Assembly: GCA_903904335.1 (NCBI GenBank)
Contig: CAIVCF010000214.1
Location: 1-32,202 of the forward strand
Origin: an uncultured Chitinophagaceae bacterium
Lineage (GTDB): Bacteria > Bacteroidota > Bacteroidia > Chitinophagales > Chitinophagaceae
Direction: 5' to 3'
Length of the DNA stretch: 32,202 bases
Part shown: piece by piece, positions 8,496-16,691 of the stretch
Numbering within the stretch: position 1 is the stretch's first letter
Layout: every line of letters starts with the position of its first letter
Position numbers and translations under genes: made by a program
Notes under the pieces: model-generated
The model's input: only the letters and a program-made list of their open reading frames with translations
Database searches by the model: none
What the model was told of the DNA's origin: nothing

Positions 8496-8531
8496 TTAAA
8501 TCTCAGAACTTGGAACAAATTCCCTGCCATT

Positions 8532-9320
8532 TTGAATGAGACTTTGTTATATATCGTCATCGGTTATATTGTAGTGATTGCTTTAGGCTATTTCATTCAG
8601 GAAAAACTGATATTCAAGCCCGAAAAATTATCACAGGATTTTGAATATAAATATGATGCACCTTTTGAAGAATTATTTTTTGATATTGAACCGGGTGTAC
8701 GAATTAATGGATTGCATTTCTATTGTAAAGAACCGCGTGGCTTGATATTGTATTTTCACGGAAACTCACGCAGCATCAAGGGTTGGGCCAAATATGCAAG
8801 AGATTTTTTTCGCTATCAATACGATGTCGTGTTGGTTGATTACCGCGGGTTTGGCAAAAGTACCGGCAAGCGGAATGAAAAAGATATGCTGAATGATATG
8901 CAGTTCATTTACGAAAGATTAAAAGAAAAATATAATGAACAACATATTCTTGTGTACGGCAGAAGCATGGGCAGCGGGTTTGCCGCAAAGATTGCAGCAG
9001 ATAACCGACCCAGATATTTAATTCTTGATTCGCCCTACTATAGTTTTATTCATGTTGCCAAAAGATTCACGCCGTTCTTGCCACATCGTTTAACACTTCG
9101 TTTTAAATTGAGAACAGATCAATGGATAAGAAAGGTGAATTGCCATACTTATATTCTGCACGGTACAAAAGATTGGCTGATACCTTTGAAACAAAGCGAG
9201 AAATTGCAACAACTGAATCCGCACAAAATAACATTGATAAGGATTCATGGCGGCGGACATAATAATCTTCCTTCATTTCACGAGTATCATAATTTTATCA
9301 GAGATATTCTTAAAACTTAG
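8532..9320 (+). CDS. Membrane-anchored alpha/beta hydrolase (BEM46/ABHD13-like), copy 1
   Basis: A 262-residue serine hydrolase with one N-terminal membrane helix (about residues 5-22) and an alpha/beta hydrolase domain outside or beside it. Visible motifs are the oxyanion segment LYFHGNSRS (about 73-81), DYRGFGKSTG, the nucleophile elbow GRSMGS (Ser145), the acid Asp214 in HGTKDW and the base His243 in GGGHNNL. The order matches BEM46/ABHD13-type hydrolases; the substrate is unknown. The start is a TTG at 8532: no ATG or GTG exists in frame between the upstream stop (8421) and this point, and a later start would remove the membrane helix. A second, related hydrolase follows after 17 bp, so the two are a tandem duplication in one transcript. 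Confidence 0.9.
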   Translation: MNETLLYIVIGYIVVIALGYFIQEKLIFKPEKLSQDFEYKYDAPFEELFFDIEPGVRINGLHFYCKEPRGLILYFHGNSRSIKGWAKYARDFFRYQYDVVLVDYRGFGKSTGKRNEKDMLNDMQFIYERLKEKYNEQHILVYGRSMGSGFAAKIAADNRPRYLILDSPYYSFIHVAKRFTPFLPHRLTLRFKLRTDQWIRKVNCHTYILHGTKDWLIPLKQSEKLQQLNPHKITLIRIHGGGHNNLPSFHEYHNFIRDILKT

Positions 9321-9337
9321 CTTATTCAATTCATCAC

Positions 9338-10147
9338 ATGAATCAAAAAATACTCTTTCGCTGGATAAAAGTTTTCATATTGTTGTATTGCGGCATAGGC
9401 ATTGCTTTTTATTATCTGTACGAAAAGATTTTATTTCTTCCCAAATCATTATCGGAGAATTATCAATATCATTTCAGGTCAACATTCACAGAAAAGAATA
9501 TTCGTTATGATGAACAAACCAATTTTAACATCGTACAATTTTCTTCAAATGATTCTATTGCAAAAGGCATCGTTCTTTATTTTCACGGCAATAAAGAAAA
9601 CATCAATCACTATGCACAATATGCAGAAAACTTCACAAAACATGGTTATGAGATTTGGATGCCCGATTACCCTTCTTACGGAAAATCAACAGGAGTGCTG
9701 ACTGAAAAAATAATGTATGAAGAAGCCTGGCAAGTGTATCAATTGGCAAGAACAAAATATAAGCCGGAGCAGATCATCATCTACGGAAAGTCTTTAGGCA
9801 CCGGCATTGCGGCCGAATTGGCCAGCATCAGAGATTGCAAAAGATTGATATTGGAAACACCGTATAAAAACATTCCATCCCTTTTTCATCAATACTTATG
9901 GATGTATCCGGTTAACAGGATGATCCGCTTTAAAATTCCAACTAATGAGTTCCTGAGAAAAGTAGTGGCACCTATTACAGTTTTTCACGGCACCGATGAT
10001 AAAACAATTCCTTATAAAAATGCACAGCAATTAAATGGTGTATTGAAAGGCATCGATGAATTCATCACCATCGAAAAAGGAGAACACAATAATCTCAATG
10101 CTTTTCCTTTGTTCCGAAATAAATTAGACAGTCTTTTACAATTGTAA
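9338..10147 (+). CDS. Membrane-anchored alpha/beta hydrolase (BEM46/ABHD13-like), copy 2
   Basis: A 269-residue paralogue of the preceding gene. It has the same plan: an N-terminal membrane helix (about 10-28), then LYFHGNKEN (about 80-88), DYPSYGKSTG, nucleophile Ser152 in YGKSLGTG, Asp221 in HGTDDKTIP and His250 in GEHNNL. The two copies share the core motifs but differ in most other positions, so the duplication is old and the substrates may differ. It starts with ATG 17 bp after copy 1. Its stop lies 2 bp from the stop of the convergent methyltransferase gene, with no terminator between them, so the two transcripts probably overlap. Confidence 0.9.
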   Translation: MNQKILFRWIKVFILLYCGIGIAFYYLYEKILFLPKSLSENYQYHFRSTFTEKNIRYDEQTNFNIVQFSSNDSIAKGIVLYFHGNKENINHYAQYAENFTKHGYEIWMPDYPSYGKSTGVLTEKIMYEEAWQVYQLARTKYKPEQIIIYGKSLGTGIAAELASIRDCKRLILETPYKNIPSLFHQYLWMYPVNRMIRFKIPTNEFLRKVVAPITVFHGTDDKTIPYKNAQQLNGVLKGIDEFITIEKGEHNNLNAFPLFRNKLDSLLQL

Positions 10148-10149
10148 TT

Positions 10150-10869
10150 CTACCCAACTTTAAACGCTACAAAATAATAATTGTTGGCAGCAGCAATTAA
10201 TTCGAGGTTGATATAATAAGATTGAATAAAATCCGAGTATGCTTTGAACTCATGCGTTGGTACAACAAACTCATCAAAGAAAATTATATCCCCTTTCTTT
10301 AAATAAGGTGCCAGAGACGTTAATGCATACAATGTTGCAGAATACAAATCAGCATCCATCAATATCACATTCCTTTTTGTATTGTCTAATTCTTTCACAA
10401 AACCGGGAACTGTTTGTTGAAATAATCCTTTTAAGAATTTTCCCCTTGCATCATTATTAATATCAGGTAATTCATGGTTACTGCTGAAAGAACCTTTTTT
10501 AAATGGGCCCCAATCTTCAGGCAATCCATTAAACGTATCGAAGCCATAAAAAGTACTTGAAGGATTATTATTTTGTTTCAGCCACCATTTAAATGATTCG
10601 CCCCAGGCAACCCCAAACTCAATATAGTTAATGGTTTCAAATGACAGCCCTTCTTTATCTATCACCCATTGGTACATATTGTTGCGCTTCATATAATCCC
10701 ACTTGCTGGGAAAATCATTATACGCAACTTTTCTGTTTTGATAAGCCCATGTAGAAAATTTAGTGAGATAATACATGTTGCCAAAAAACCCATTCATAAA
10801 ACCAAATAAACGATGCAATTGCAACCAGATGAATAGCATTTTTGTATAGCGGATCAGAAATAATTTCAT
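10150..10869 (-). CDS. SAM-dependent methyltransferase, TylF/MycF-like
   Basis: A 239-residue protein resembling the macrocin-O-methyltransferase (TylF/MycF) family, which methylates sugar hydroxyls using S-adenosylmethionine and a divalent metal. I see the SAM-binding motif YIEFGVAWGES (about 82-92), the acidic residue after the second strand in FYGFDTFNGLPEDW (Asp111), the metal-region motif ILMDADLYSAT (about 169-179) and IIFFDEF (Asp199, Glu200). An amphipathic N-terminal segment (about 1-35) precedes the domain. Members outside antibiotic clusters often act on cell-surface glycans, which is the likeliest role here, but no glycosyltransferase lies nearby. Upstream, toward the LD-carboxypeptidase gene, is a dispersed repeat. 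Confidence 0.85.
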   Translation of the reverse strand: MKLFLIRYTKMLFIWLQLHRLFGFMNGFFGNMYYLTKFSTWAYQNRKVAYNDFPSKWDYMKRNNMYQWVIDKEGLSFETINYIEFGVAWGESFKWWLKQNNNPSSTFYGFDTFNGLPEDWGPFKKGSFSSNHELPDINNDARGKFLKGLFQQTVPGFVKELDNTKRNVILMDADLYSATLYALTSLAPYLKKGDIIFFDEFVVPTHEFKAYSDFIQSYYINLELIAAANNYYFVAFKVG

Positions 10870-10933
10870 GTTGCAAAGAAAAGATATTTCAAAACAATCG
10901 CATTATTTTTTATGTACTTAGCTGAAGAATATA

Positions 10934-10963
10934 AATTAAGCTGCAGTTGCGTCGCACACTTGT
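10934..10963. repeat. Dispersed intergenic repeat, copy 1
   Basis: This stretch and 27376-27405 agree at 28 of 30 positions, with the shared core TTGCGTCGCACACTTGT. The core holds a short palindrome TGCG-T-CGCA. This copy lies 16 bp beyond the LD-carboxypeptidase stop, in the gap between two minus-strand genes. Confidence 0.75.
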
Positions 10964-10978
10964 ACAGTATAACTTAAC

Positions 10979-11890
10979 TCACCAAATTTCTTTCAAACTC
11001 GCTTTATCTTTTGCAACAATCAATTCATGCTGCACACCAATTTTTAATGCCAGATTTTCTGTTTCATGACTTACCGGGAAATCAAAACAAATCGGAATTT
11101 TTAGATCCTTCACACGATCATTGATAATACTGTACACATCTTTCCCAAAAGGAATGGTAGTGTCTTTCATTTCGGTAAAACCGCCAATGATCAAGCCTTT
11201 GATGTGTTTGAATAATTCTGCTCGTTCTAACTGGATCAGCATTCTGTCAATGTTGTACAAATATTCTCCAACATCTTCCAAGAATAAAATCTTATGTCTT
11301 GTTTTATAACTCGAATACGTTCCAATCAAATGTGCAATGATGGATAAATTACCCCCAATCAAATCTCCTTCAGCATGTCCGGTTTTATTGAATGCATGTG
11401 CTGCACATTCATAATTGGTGGTAACACCACTCAATGCATCTTTTAAAGAAGCGATATATTTATTTTTATACCCCTCACCGCTGAAAGCATTTGCCATCGG
11501 TGCATGCATGGTTGCAATTTGAAAATGCTGAAAAATATGTGCATGCAAAACAGTAACATCACTGAAACCGATGATCCATTTTGGGTTCTTTTTAAACTTT
11601 TGAAAATCGATATGATCGATCATCCTGCTTAAACCATAACCGCCACGTGCACATAAAATTGCTTTGATACTGCTGTCGTTCATAATCTTTTGCAGGTCTT
11701 GAATTCTTTCTTTATCTGTTCCGCTGAAATAATTGAATTGATGACCAACTGTATTTCCAACTTTAACTCTGTAACCCCAGTTTTCCAATGTTTTGATACA
11801 GGTCTCTGCATTTTCGGCAGGCATATAACCAGAGGGACAAACAATGCCGATAGTATCTCCCTTTTTAAGGTATGGTGGAATGGTAATCAT
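10979..11890 (-). CDS. Muramoyltetrapeptide LD-carboxypeptidase (peptidase family S66)
   Basis: Family S66 enzymes remove the terminal D-alanine of the tetrapeptide stem during peptidoglycan recycling in the cytoplasm. The 303-residue protein has no signal peptide, starts with the family pattern PPYLKKGDTIGIVCPSG, and shows ARGGYGLSRMID, the nucleophile Ser110 in WIIGFSDVT, Glu205 in LFLEDVGEYLY and His275 in FPVSHETEN, the expected Ser-Glu-His triad. Length is typical. It is similar to LdcA; the bacterial family also includes immunity peptidases of the MccF type, but the context does not suggest that. It is transcribed away from the small membrane protein at 11977, and a dispersed repeat follows its 3' end. 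Confidence 0.93.
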   Translation of the reverse strand: MITIPPYLKKGDTIGIVCPSGYMPAENAETCIKTLENWGYRVKVGNTVGHQFNYFSGTDKERIQDLQKIMNDSSIKAILCARGGYGLSRMIDHIDFQKFKKNPKWIIGFSDVTVLHAHIFQHFQIATMHAPMANAFSGEGYKNKYIASLKDALSGVTTNYECAAHAFNKTGHAEGDLIGGNLSIIAHLIGTYSSYKTRHKILFLEDVGEYLYNIDRMLIQLERAELFKHIKGLIIGGFTEMKDTTIPFGKDVYSIINDRVKDLKIPICFDFPVSHETENLALKIGVQHELIVAKDKASLKEIW

Positions 11891-11953
11891 ATAGCAATAT
11901 TACTGATAAGTATTTTATCGTTATTCGTAACAAAGAAATGCTTTCAATACAGA

Positions 11954-11961
11954 TATATTTG
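11954..11961 (+). promoter_or_regulatory. -7 box for the small membrane-protein gene
   Basis: TATATTTG is an exact TAnnTTTG match, 15 bp before the ATG at 11977. It supports the ATG at 11977 as start, since the in-frame ATG at 11938 would lie upstream of the expected transcript start. The -33 element is not convincing. Confidence 0.45.
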
Positions 11962-11976
11962 AACCAAAACCTAAAC

Positions 11977-12390
11977 ATGTACAATTTTTTATTTTCTGCT
12001 CACAATATCATTCGATACATCTTGCTCGTGGCTTTGGTATTAGCTCTCTTGAATGCTTTTCTAAAAGATAGAAACAAAAGGTCGTTTAGTTCAGTTGATA
12101 ATATTATTAATCGTACAGCACTTGGATTTTTGCATTTACAGTTTTTATTTGGCTTATTACTTTATACACACAGTCCAAAAGTAAATTTTGATGCAGGTTT
12201 TATGAAAAATCCGATTATACGATATTACACAGTGGAACATATTTTTATAATGCTGATTGCAGTAGTTCTTTTTACAATTGGTGTTGCCCGAACAAAAAGA
12301 TTGCCTGAAACAAAAAAACATCGCAGCGTTTGGTTGTTTGGATTGATCGCTGTTACGCTGATCAGTATTGGTTTATTAACGCTGAAATAA
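11977..12390 (+). CDS. Small integral membrane protein with three helix-embedded histidines (cytochrome b-like)
   Basis: A 137-residue protein with four hydrophobic segments. Histidines fall within or at the edge of three of them: FLFSAHNIIRYILL, LGFLHLQFLFGLLL and VEHIFIMLIAVVL. Short Bacteroidota proteins of this shape are commonly labelled cytochrome b, and the histidines could bind heme, but neither partner nor activity can be shown here. I use ATG 11977 instead of the in-frame ATG at 11938 because the first 13 codons of the longer form look non-coding and overlap a TAnnTTTG promoter box. The gene ends 7 bp from the stop of the convergent NHL-repeat gene. Confidence 0.75.
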   Translation: MYNFLFSAHNIIRYILLVALVLALLNAFLKDRNKRSFSSVDNIINRTALGFLHLQFLFGLLLYTHSPKVNFDAGFMKNPIIRYYTVEHIFIMLIAVVLFTIGVARTKRLPETKKHRSVWLFGLIAVTLISIGLLTLK

Positions 12391-12397
12391 AAATCGT

Positions 12398-14278
12398 TTA
12401 TCTTAAAATAGTGATAGAACCGGAATAAGATGCAATGCCATTTTTTGGATTGATGATATAAAAATATGTTCCGATGGGCAGTGGCTTTCCTTTGTAAGTT
12501 CCATCCCATGGCTGATTATAGCCGATTGAATGAAAAACAGATTGACCATATCGGTTAAAAATTTCAACAGTGCAATTTTGATAATCAGCCAATCCTTTTA
12601 TTACCCATGTATCATTGATATTATCTCCATTCGGAGAAAATGCATTAGGTATTTTTAAATTAAGCACTTCAATTTTAATGGAAGCATTCGCTTTACAATT
12701 ATTGGAAGATAAGATCTGTAACTGATAAGTAATATTTGATTGTGGTGTAGATAAGGGTGTTGCAATTGTATCATTATCTAACCAAACATTTGGAATCCAT
12801 TGATACGTAACCGGACTGCTTGAAACCACAACAGCATTCAATAATAATTTATTCCCGAAATAAACAACCGTATCTGTAGTTAAATGTATTACCGGAGAAT
12901 CACTCACATTCATTGTAATATTATTGGTTGATGTTACTTTAGCAATGCAACCCGAAGTGCTGGTGTATATGCAATAGATAATATCATTATTTTTTAATGC
13001 AGTTGTTGAAAATGACGCGCCACCTGTATATTCAATATTTCCATTGACCAACCACTGATAGGTTGGTGCAGCATTACTGCCGTTATTTACAAATGCCGAA
13101 AATGTAACTTCTGTCCCCTTACAAATAGAAGTAGCAGAAGCAGAAACAGTTACTACAGGTGAGCAAACGGAAACAATAAATTGATTTACTTTTCTAACTC
13201 TGTTATTCAAATTATCAGCAATAAATAAATTATTGGCACCATCGATCATTAAACCTTGCGGCCCATACATCGAAGCATTAATTGCAGGACCACCATCACC
13301 ACTAAATGCATTGACTCCATTTCCTGCAACTGTTGAAATGATCAAAGTATTTGCATCAATTTTTCTGATGCGTGAATCATCAAATTCTGCAACATAAATA
13401 TTGTTATTATTATCAATGCAAATACTTGTCGGATCGAATAAGTTTGCATTGATTGCCAAACTACCATCACCGCTGGATTGATTTTTATCATTACCAGCTA
13501 TTGTATTCAGAATTTTAGTGGTTGTATCAACTCTTCTTACTTTACACGAATTACCGATACTAACTTCTGTAAAAACCAATCCTCCTTTTTTATCAAAACA
13601 TAAAGCAACAGGATAAGGAGTTCCTGCATTGATTGCTAAACCGCCATCACCATCGGATATCAATGAACCAGAACCGGCTATGGTTGTAATAATTCCTGTT
13701 TGTTGATCAATCTTTCTGATGCGAGAATTATCTGCATCGCAGAAATAAATATTTCCATTTGCATCGCAACAAATTCCTCTTGGTGAATTTAGTGAAGCGT
13801 TTGTTGCCAAACCACCATCTCCGCTGAAACCACGTGAACCGGTACCGGCAATCGTTGTAATGATTCCATTGTTATTTATTTCACGAATACGATGACCCAC
13901 ATATTCGGTAAAATAAATGTTATCGTTCAAATCAATGCACAAACAATATGCATATTCAATCATTGCATTTGCAGCAAGACCGCCATCGCCACTATATCCC
14001 GAAGTTCCATTACCCGCAATAGTTGTAATGATATTAGTGGTTGCCGCAACTTTTCGAACCATATTTACACTCGCAATAAAAAGGTTGCCCTTACTATCCA
14101 TACACACTGATGTTGGATAAAGAACACTTGCATTTGTTGCAAGACCACCATCGCCAACCTGACCTAAGACTGAGTTTGTAGAACCATTTCCGGCGAATGT
14201 GACAATATTTTGAGCAATAAGAAATTCGCTTAAAAAAAGAAGAAATAAAATGTGTAATAATATCGTTGCAAATTTCAT
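12398..14278 (-). CDS. Secreted NHL-repeat protein with gliding-motility/T9SS C-terminal domain
   Basis: A 626-residue exported protein. After a signal peptide (1-22) come six NHL-type repeats, at about residues 25-370, each with a (T/S)(I/V)AGNG-like strand, a GDGGLAxNA-like turn and a DxxGNIY-like strand; these should form a six-bladed beta-propeller. An Ig/PKD-like segment follows (about 375-460: VTVSASATSICKGTEVTF), then a second beta region. The end is a CHU_C-type domain (IPNAFSPNGDNINDTWVI, then VEIFNRYGQSVF and PWDGTYKGKPLPIGTYFYII). That domain is known in Bacteroidota as a type IX secretion/gliding-associated C-terminus, so the protein is likely exported to the cell surface or medium. 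The ligand of the propeller is unknown. No terminator was found at its convergent end. Confidence 0.92.
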   Translation of the reverse strand: MKFATILLHILFLLFLSEFLIAQNIVTFAGNGSTNSVLGQVGDGGLATNASVLYPTSVCMDSKGNLFIASVNMVRKVAATTNIITTIAGNGTSGYSGDGGLAANAMIEYAYCLCIDLNDNIYFTEYVGHRIREINNNGIITTIAGTGSRGFSGDGGLATNASLNSPRGICCDANGNIYFCDADNSRIRKIDQQTGIITTIAGSGSLISDGDGGLAINAGTPYPVALCFDKKGGLVFTEVSIGNSCKVRRVDTTTKILNTIAGNDKNQSSGDGSLAINANLFDPTSICIDNNNNIYVAEFDDSRIRKIDANTLIISTVAGNGVNAFSGDGGPAINASMYGPQGLMIDGANNLFIADNLNNRVRKVNQFIVSVCSPVVTVSASATSICKGTEVTFSAFVNNGSNAAPTYQWLVNGNIEYTGGASFSTTALKNNDIIYCIYTSTSGCIAKVTSTNNITMNVSDSPVIHLTTDTVVYFGNKLLLNAVVVSSSPVTYQWIPNVWLDNDTIATPLSTPQSNITYQLQILSSNNCKANASIKIEVLNLKIPNAFSPNGDNINDTWVIKGLADYQNCTVEIFNRYGQSVFHSIGYNQPWDGTYKGKPLPIGTYFYIINPKNGIASYSGSITILR

Positions 14279-14380
14279 TAGATATTTCAGTAAATAATAA
14301 AGTTAAGTTCAATTTGAATGAATAAACTATATTATTTTTTACAATTTAGTTGAATAATTATGGCTCTGCTTCTATTTACT

Positions 14381-14388
14381 TATTTTTG
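14381..14388 (+). promoter_or_regulatory. Possible -7 box for metG
   Basis: TATTTTTG matches TAnnTTTG exactly and would give a leader of roughly 100 bases before the metG ATG at 14497. The -33 element is not evident. Confidence 0.35.
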
Positions 14389-14496
14389 CCATCTTTCTTT
14401 GCGCAATCATATTCTACAGTTGAAGTGTGCATCTCTTCCACTGGAAGATATGAAGGCAACGAAGTTGAGTTAAGAACAAAAGCTAAGCACATAAAA

Positions 14497-16620
14497 ATGA
14501 CGACTCCAAAAAGATATTTGATTACTTCTGCATTACCTTATGCCAATGGTTTAAAGCATATCGGCCATTTGGCGGGTGCATATATTCCTGCTGATATTTA
14601 TGTTCGTTACCTGCGTGCTCAAAAACGTGATGTGGTATATGTTTGCGGCAGCGATGAACATGGTACTGCCATTCCTATTCAGGCGATGAAAGAAGGAACA
14701 ACCGCTCAGGCTATCATTGATAAATATCATCCCATCATTGAACAAAATTTTAAAGACCTCGGGATCAGTTTTGATATTTATCACCGCACTTCTTCTCCTC
14801 TTCATCATGAAACAGCGCAGGAATTTTTTACCGTGCTTAATAATAACGGCGATCTTGAGATAAAAGAAACAGAACAATACTTTGATGAAGCAACGAATAC
14901 TTTTTTGGCAGACAGATTTATTAAAGGCACTTGCCCCAATTGCGGATATGATAGTGCTTACGGCGATCAATGCGAAAGATGTGGGAAGAGTTTAAGTCCT
15001 GATGAGTTAATTAATCCTGTTTCTACTTTAAGCGGAAATAAACCTATAAAAAGATCAACGAAACATTGGTATTTGCCATTGAATAAACACGAAGATTTTT
15101 TGCGTGAATGGATATTGAAAGAGCATAAAGATGATTGGAGAAGTACGGTTGTAGGTCAGTGCAAAAGCTGGATTGACGGCGGTTTGCAGCCACGAGCTGT
15201 AACACGTGATCTTGATTGGGGAATACAAGTTCCTGTTAAAGGCGCAGATGGAAAAGTTTTATATGTTTGGTTCGATGCCCCCATCGGTTATATTTCTGCA
15301 ACGAAACAATGGGCAGTGAATAATGATAAGGATTGGAAACCTTATTGGAATGATAAAGAAACCAAACTTGTTCATTTTATCGGCAAGGATAATATTGTTT
15401 TTCATTGCATCATTTTTCCGGTGATGTTGAAATTGCATGGCAATGTTTTGCCAACCAATGTTCCGGCAAATGAATTCATGAATCTCGAAGGAGATAAAAT
15501 GAGTACGAGCAGAGGATGGAGCATTGAGATGGATGAATACATTGACGACTGGATCAAAAAAGAAAATGGCGGCGAAAGCATGGCTGATGTACTTCGTTAT
15601 TATTTAACACAGATCGCACCCGAAACAAAAGACAGTGAATTTACCTGGAAAGGTTTTCAGGATGCGAATAACAGTGAATTAGTAAGCATCTTCGGGAATT
15701 TTGTGAACAGAACTTTTGTGCTGATGCATAAATTGTGTAATGGAAAAGTTCCGGTTTTTCACAATGAATTGATTGATAGTAATGATAAAGAATTAATTGA
15801 AAGCATTAAGCATTCGTCATTAAGCGTTGAGCATTTATTGGAAGAATATAAATTCCGTGATGCACTATTTGAGGTGATCGATCTTGCCAGAAAAGGCAAT
15901 CAATACATGCAGAAAAAAGAGCCGTGGATCCTTGCAAAAGCTTTAGCCGAGAACCCGGATAATCAAAAGTTGATCGATAACTGTTTGCATATTTGTTTGC
16001 AGTTAACAGCGAATCTTACTATTCTCATTAATCCTTTTTTACCATTCACAGCAAAGAAATTATTGCGTTTAATGAAAGTGACCGATAAAATCTTGGATTG
16101 GGAAAATGCAGGTAAATTAAAATTATTGAGTGTGGGCTATAATTTACGTGCCCCTGAATTATTGTTCAGAAAAATTGAAGATGAAGAAATAATTTTTCAA
16201 TTGGAAAAACTAAAAAATAAAAGTCAAATGCAAAAAGCTGAAAGCACAACACCTAACGCAGAAAGCCCTCAGCCTTCGGCCTTAAGCCTTAAGCCCGAAA
16301 TAGTTTTCGACGATTTTGCAAAAATAGATCTGCGCGTGGGAACTATTGTTGCTGCTGAAAAAGTGGAGAAAGCTGATAAGCTGTTGAAACTCTCTGTGGA
16401 CTTAGGTTTCGAGACACGCACCATCGTTAGTGGTATTGCCCTGCATTTTAAACCTGAAGATATTGTTGGCAAACAAGTGACTGTTGTTGTGAATCTTGCT
16501 CCAAGAAAAATGCGCAGCATTGAAAGCAACGGAATGATATTAATGGCCGAAGATAAAAGCGGCAAACTGCATTTTGTAAATCCTGATACTAAAATTGATG
16601 AAGGTAGCAGTGTGAGTTAA
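14497..16620 (+). CDS. metG: Methionyl-tRNA synthetase with C-terminal tRNA-binding domain
   Basis: MetRS charges tRNA-Met with methionine. From ATG 14497 the protein has 707 residues. It shows the class I signature HIGH at 21-24, the zinc knuckle Cys146/149/159/162 (CPNCGY, then CERCG), KMSTS at 334-338, an anticodon-binding helical domain, and a C-terminal EMAP-II-like tRNA-binding domain (about 600-707: FDDFAKIDLRVGTIVAAE). The frame is open further upstream to a TTG at 14350, but those codons lack family similarity and include a likely promoter box, so ATG 14497, reading MTTPKRYLITSALPYANG, is preferred. The linker between the helical and tRNA-binding domains (about 578-600) is low-complexity and encoded by repeat DNA whose core occurs again just after the stop codon. 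Confidence 0.96.
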   Translation: MTTPKRYLITSALPYANGLKHIGHLAGAYIPADIYVRYLRAQKRDVVYVCGSDEHGTAIPIQAMKEGTTAQAIIDKYHPIIEQNFKDLGISFDIYHRTSSPLHHETAQEFFTVLNNNGDLEIKETEQYFDEATNTFLADRFIKGTCPNCGYDSAYGDQCERCGKSLSPDELINPVSTLSGNKPIKRSTKHWYLPLNKHEDFLREWILKEHKDDWRSTVVGQCKSWIDGGLQPRAVTRDLDWGIQVPVKGADGKVLYVWFDAPIGYISATKQWAVNNDKDWKPYWNDKETKLVHFIGKDNIVFHCIIFPVMLKLHGNVLPTNVPANEFMNLEGDKMSTSRGWSIEMDEYIDDWIKKENGGESMADVLRYYLTQIAPETKDSEFTWKGFQDANNSELVSIFGNFVNRTFVLMHKLCNGKVPVFHNELIDSNDKELIESIKHSSLSVEHLLEEYKFRDALFEVIDLARKGNQYMQKKEPWILAKALAENPDNQKLIDNCLHICLQLTANLTILINPFLPFTAKKLLRLMKVTDKILDWENAGKLKLLSVGYNLRAPELLFRKIEDEEIIFQLEKLKNKSQMQKAESTTPNAESPQPSALSLKPEIVFDDFAKIDLRVGTIVAAEKVEKADKLLKLSVDLGFETRTIVSGIALHFKPEDIVGKQVTVVVNLAPRKMRSIESNGMILMAEDKSGKLHFVNPDTKIDEGSSVS
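16230..16295. repeat. Repeat-derived segment inside metG linker
   Basis: GCAAAAAGCTGAAAGCA (16230-16246) recurs exactly at 16639-16655, just past the metG stop. Inside the gene it is followed by short units such as CCTTAAGCCTTAAGCC (16279-16294). The segment encodes MQKAESTTPNAES and a Ser/Pro/Ala-rich continuation, unlike the flanking conserved domains. Confidence 0.65.
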
Positions 16621-16638
16621 TGATGCCTCATGTTTAAC

Positions 16639-16689
16639 GCAAAAAGCTGAAAGCAAACAACAGCTTGCGTTAAGCATTAGGCTTTTTGC
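16639..16689. terminator. Repeat-built hairpin, probable bidirectional terminator
   Basis: GCAAAAAGC (16639-16647) and GCTTTTTGC (16681-16689) are perfect 9-bp arms. The left arm is part of the 17-bp repeat shared with the metG linker. A nested GCTTGCGTT can also pair with AACGC nearby. The hairpin fills most of the 71-bp gap between convergent metG and the subunit-3 gene. The T runs are modest and the loop is long, so termination strength is uncertain. Confidence 0.45.
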
Positions 16690-16691
16690 TT

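Noticed and set aside
12398-14278. Periodic GDGGLA-coding DNA as a tandem repeat or CRISPR-like array
   Set aside because: The periodicity comes from NHL protein repeats; spacing and sequence vary and the frame is a single open gene.
14350-14496. 49-codon N-terminal extension of metG from a TTG
   Set aside because: The added residues have no MetRS similarity and contain a TAnnTTTG promoter box; the ATG at 14497 gives the standard start.
16639-16689. Attachment site or small RNA between metG and the subunit-3 gene
   Set aside because: The pairing is explained by the repeat also found in metG and by a likely terminator function; no promoter or integrase is nearby.
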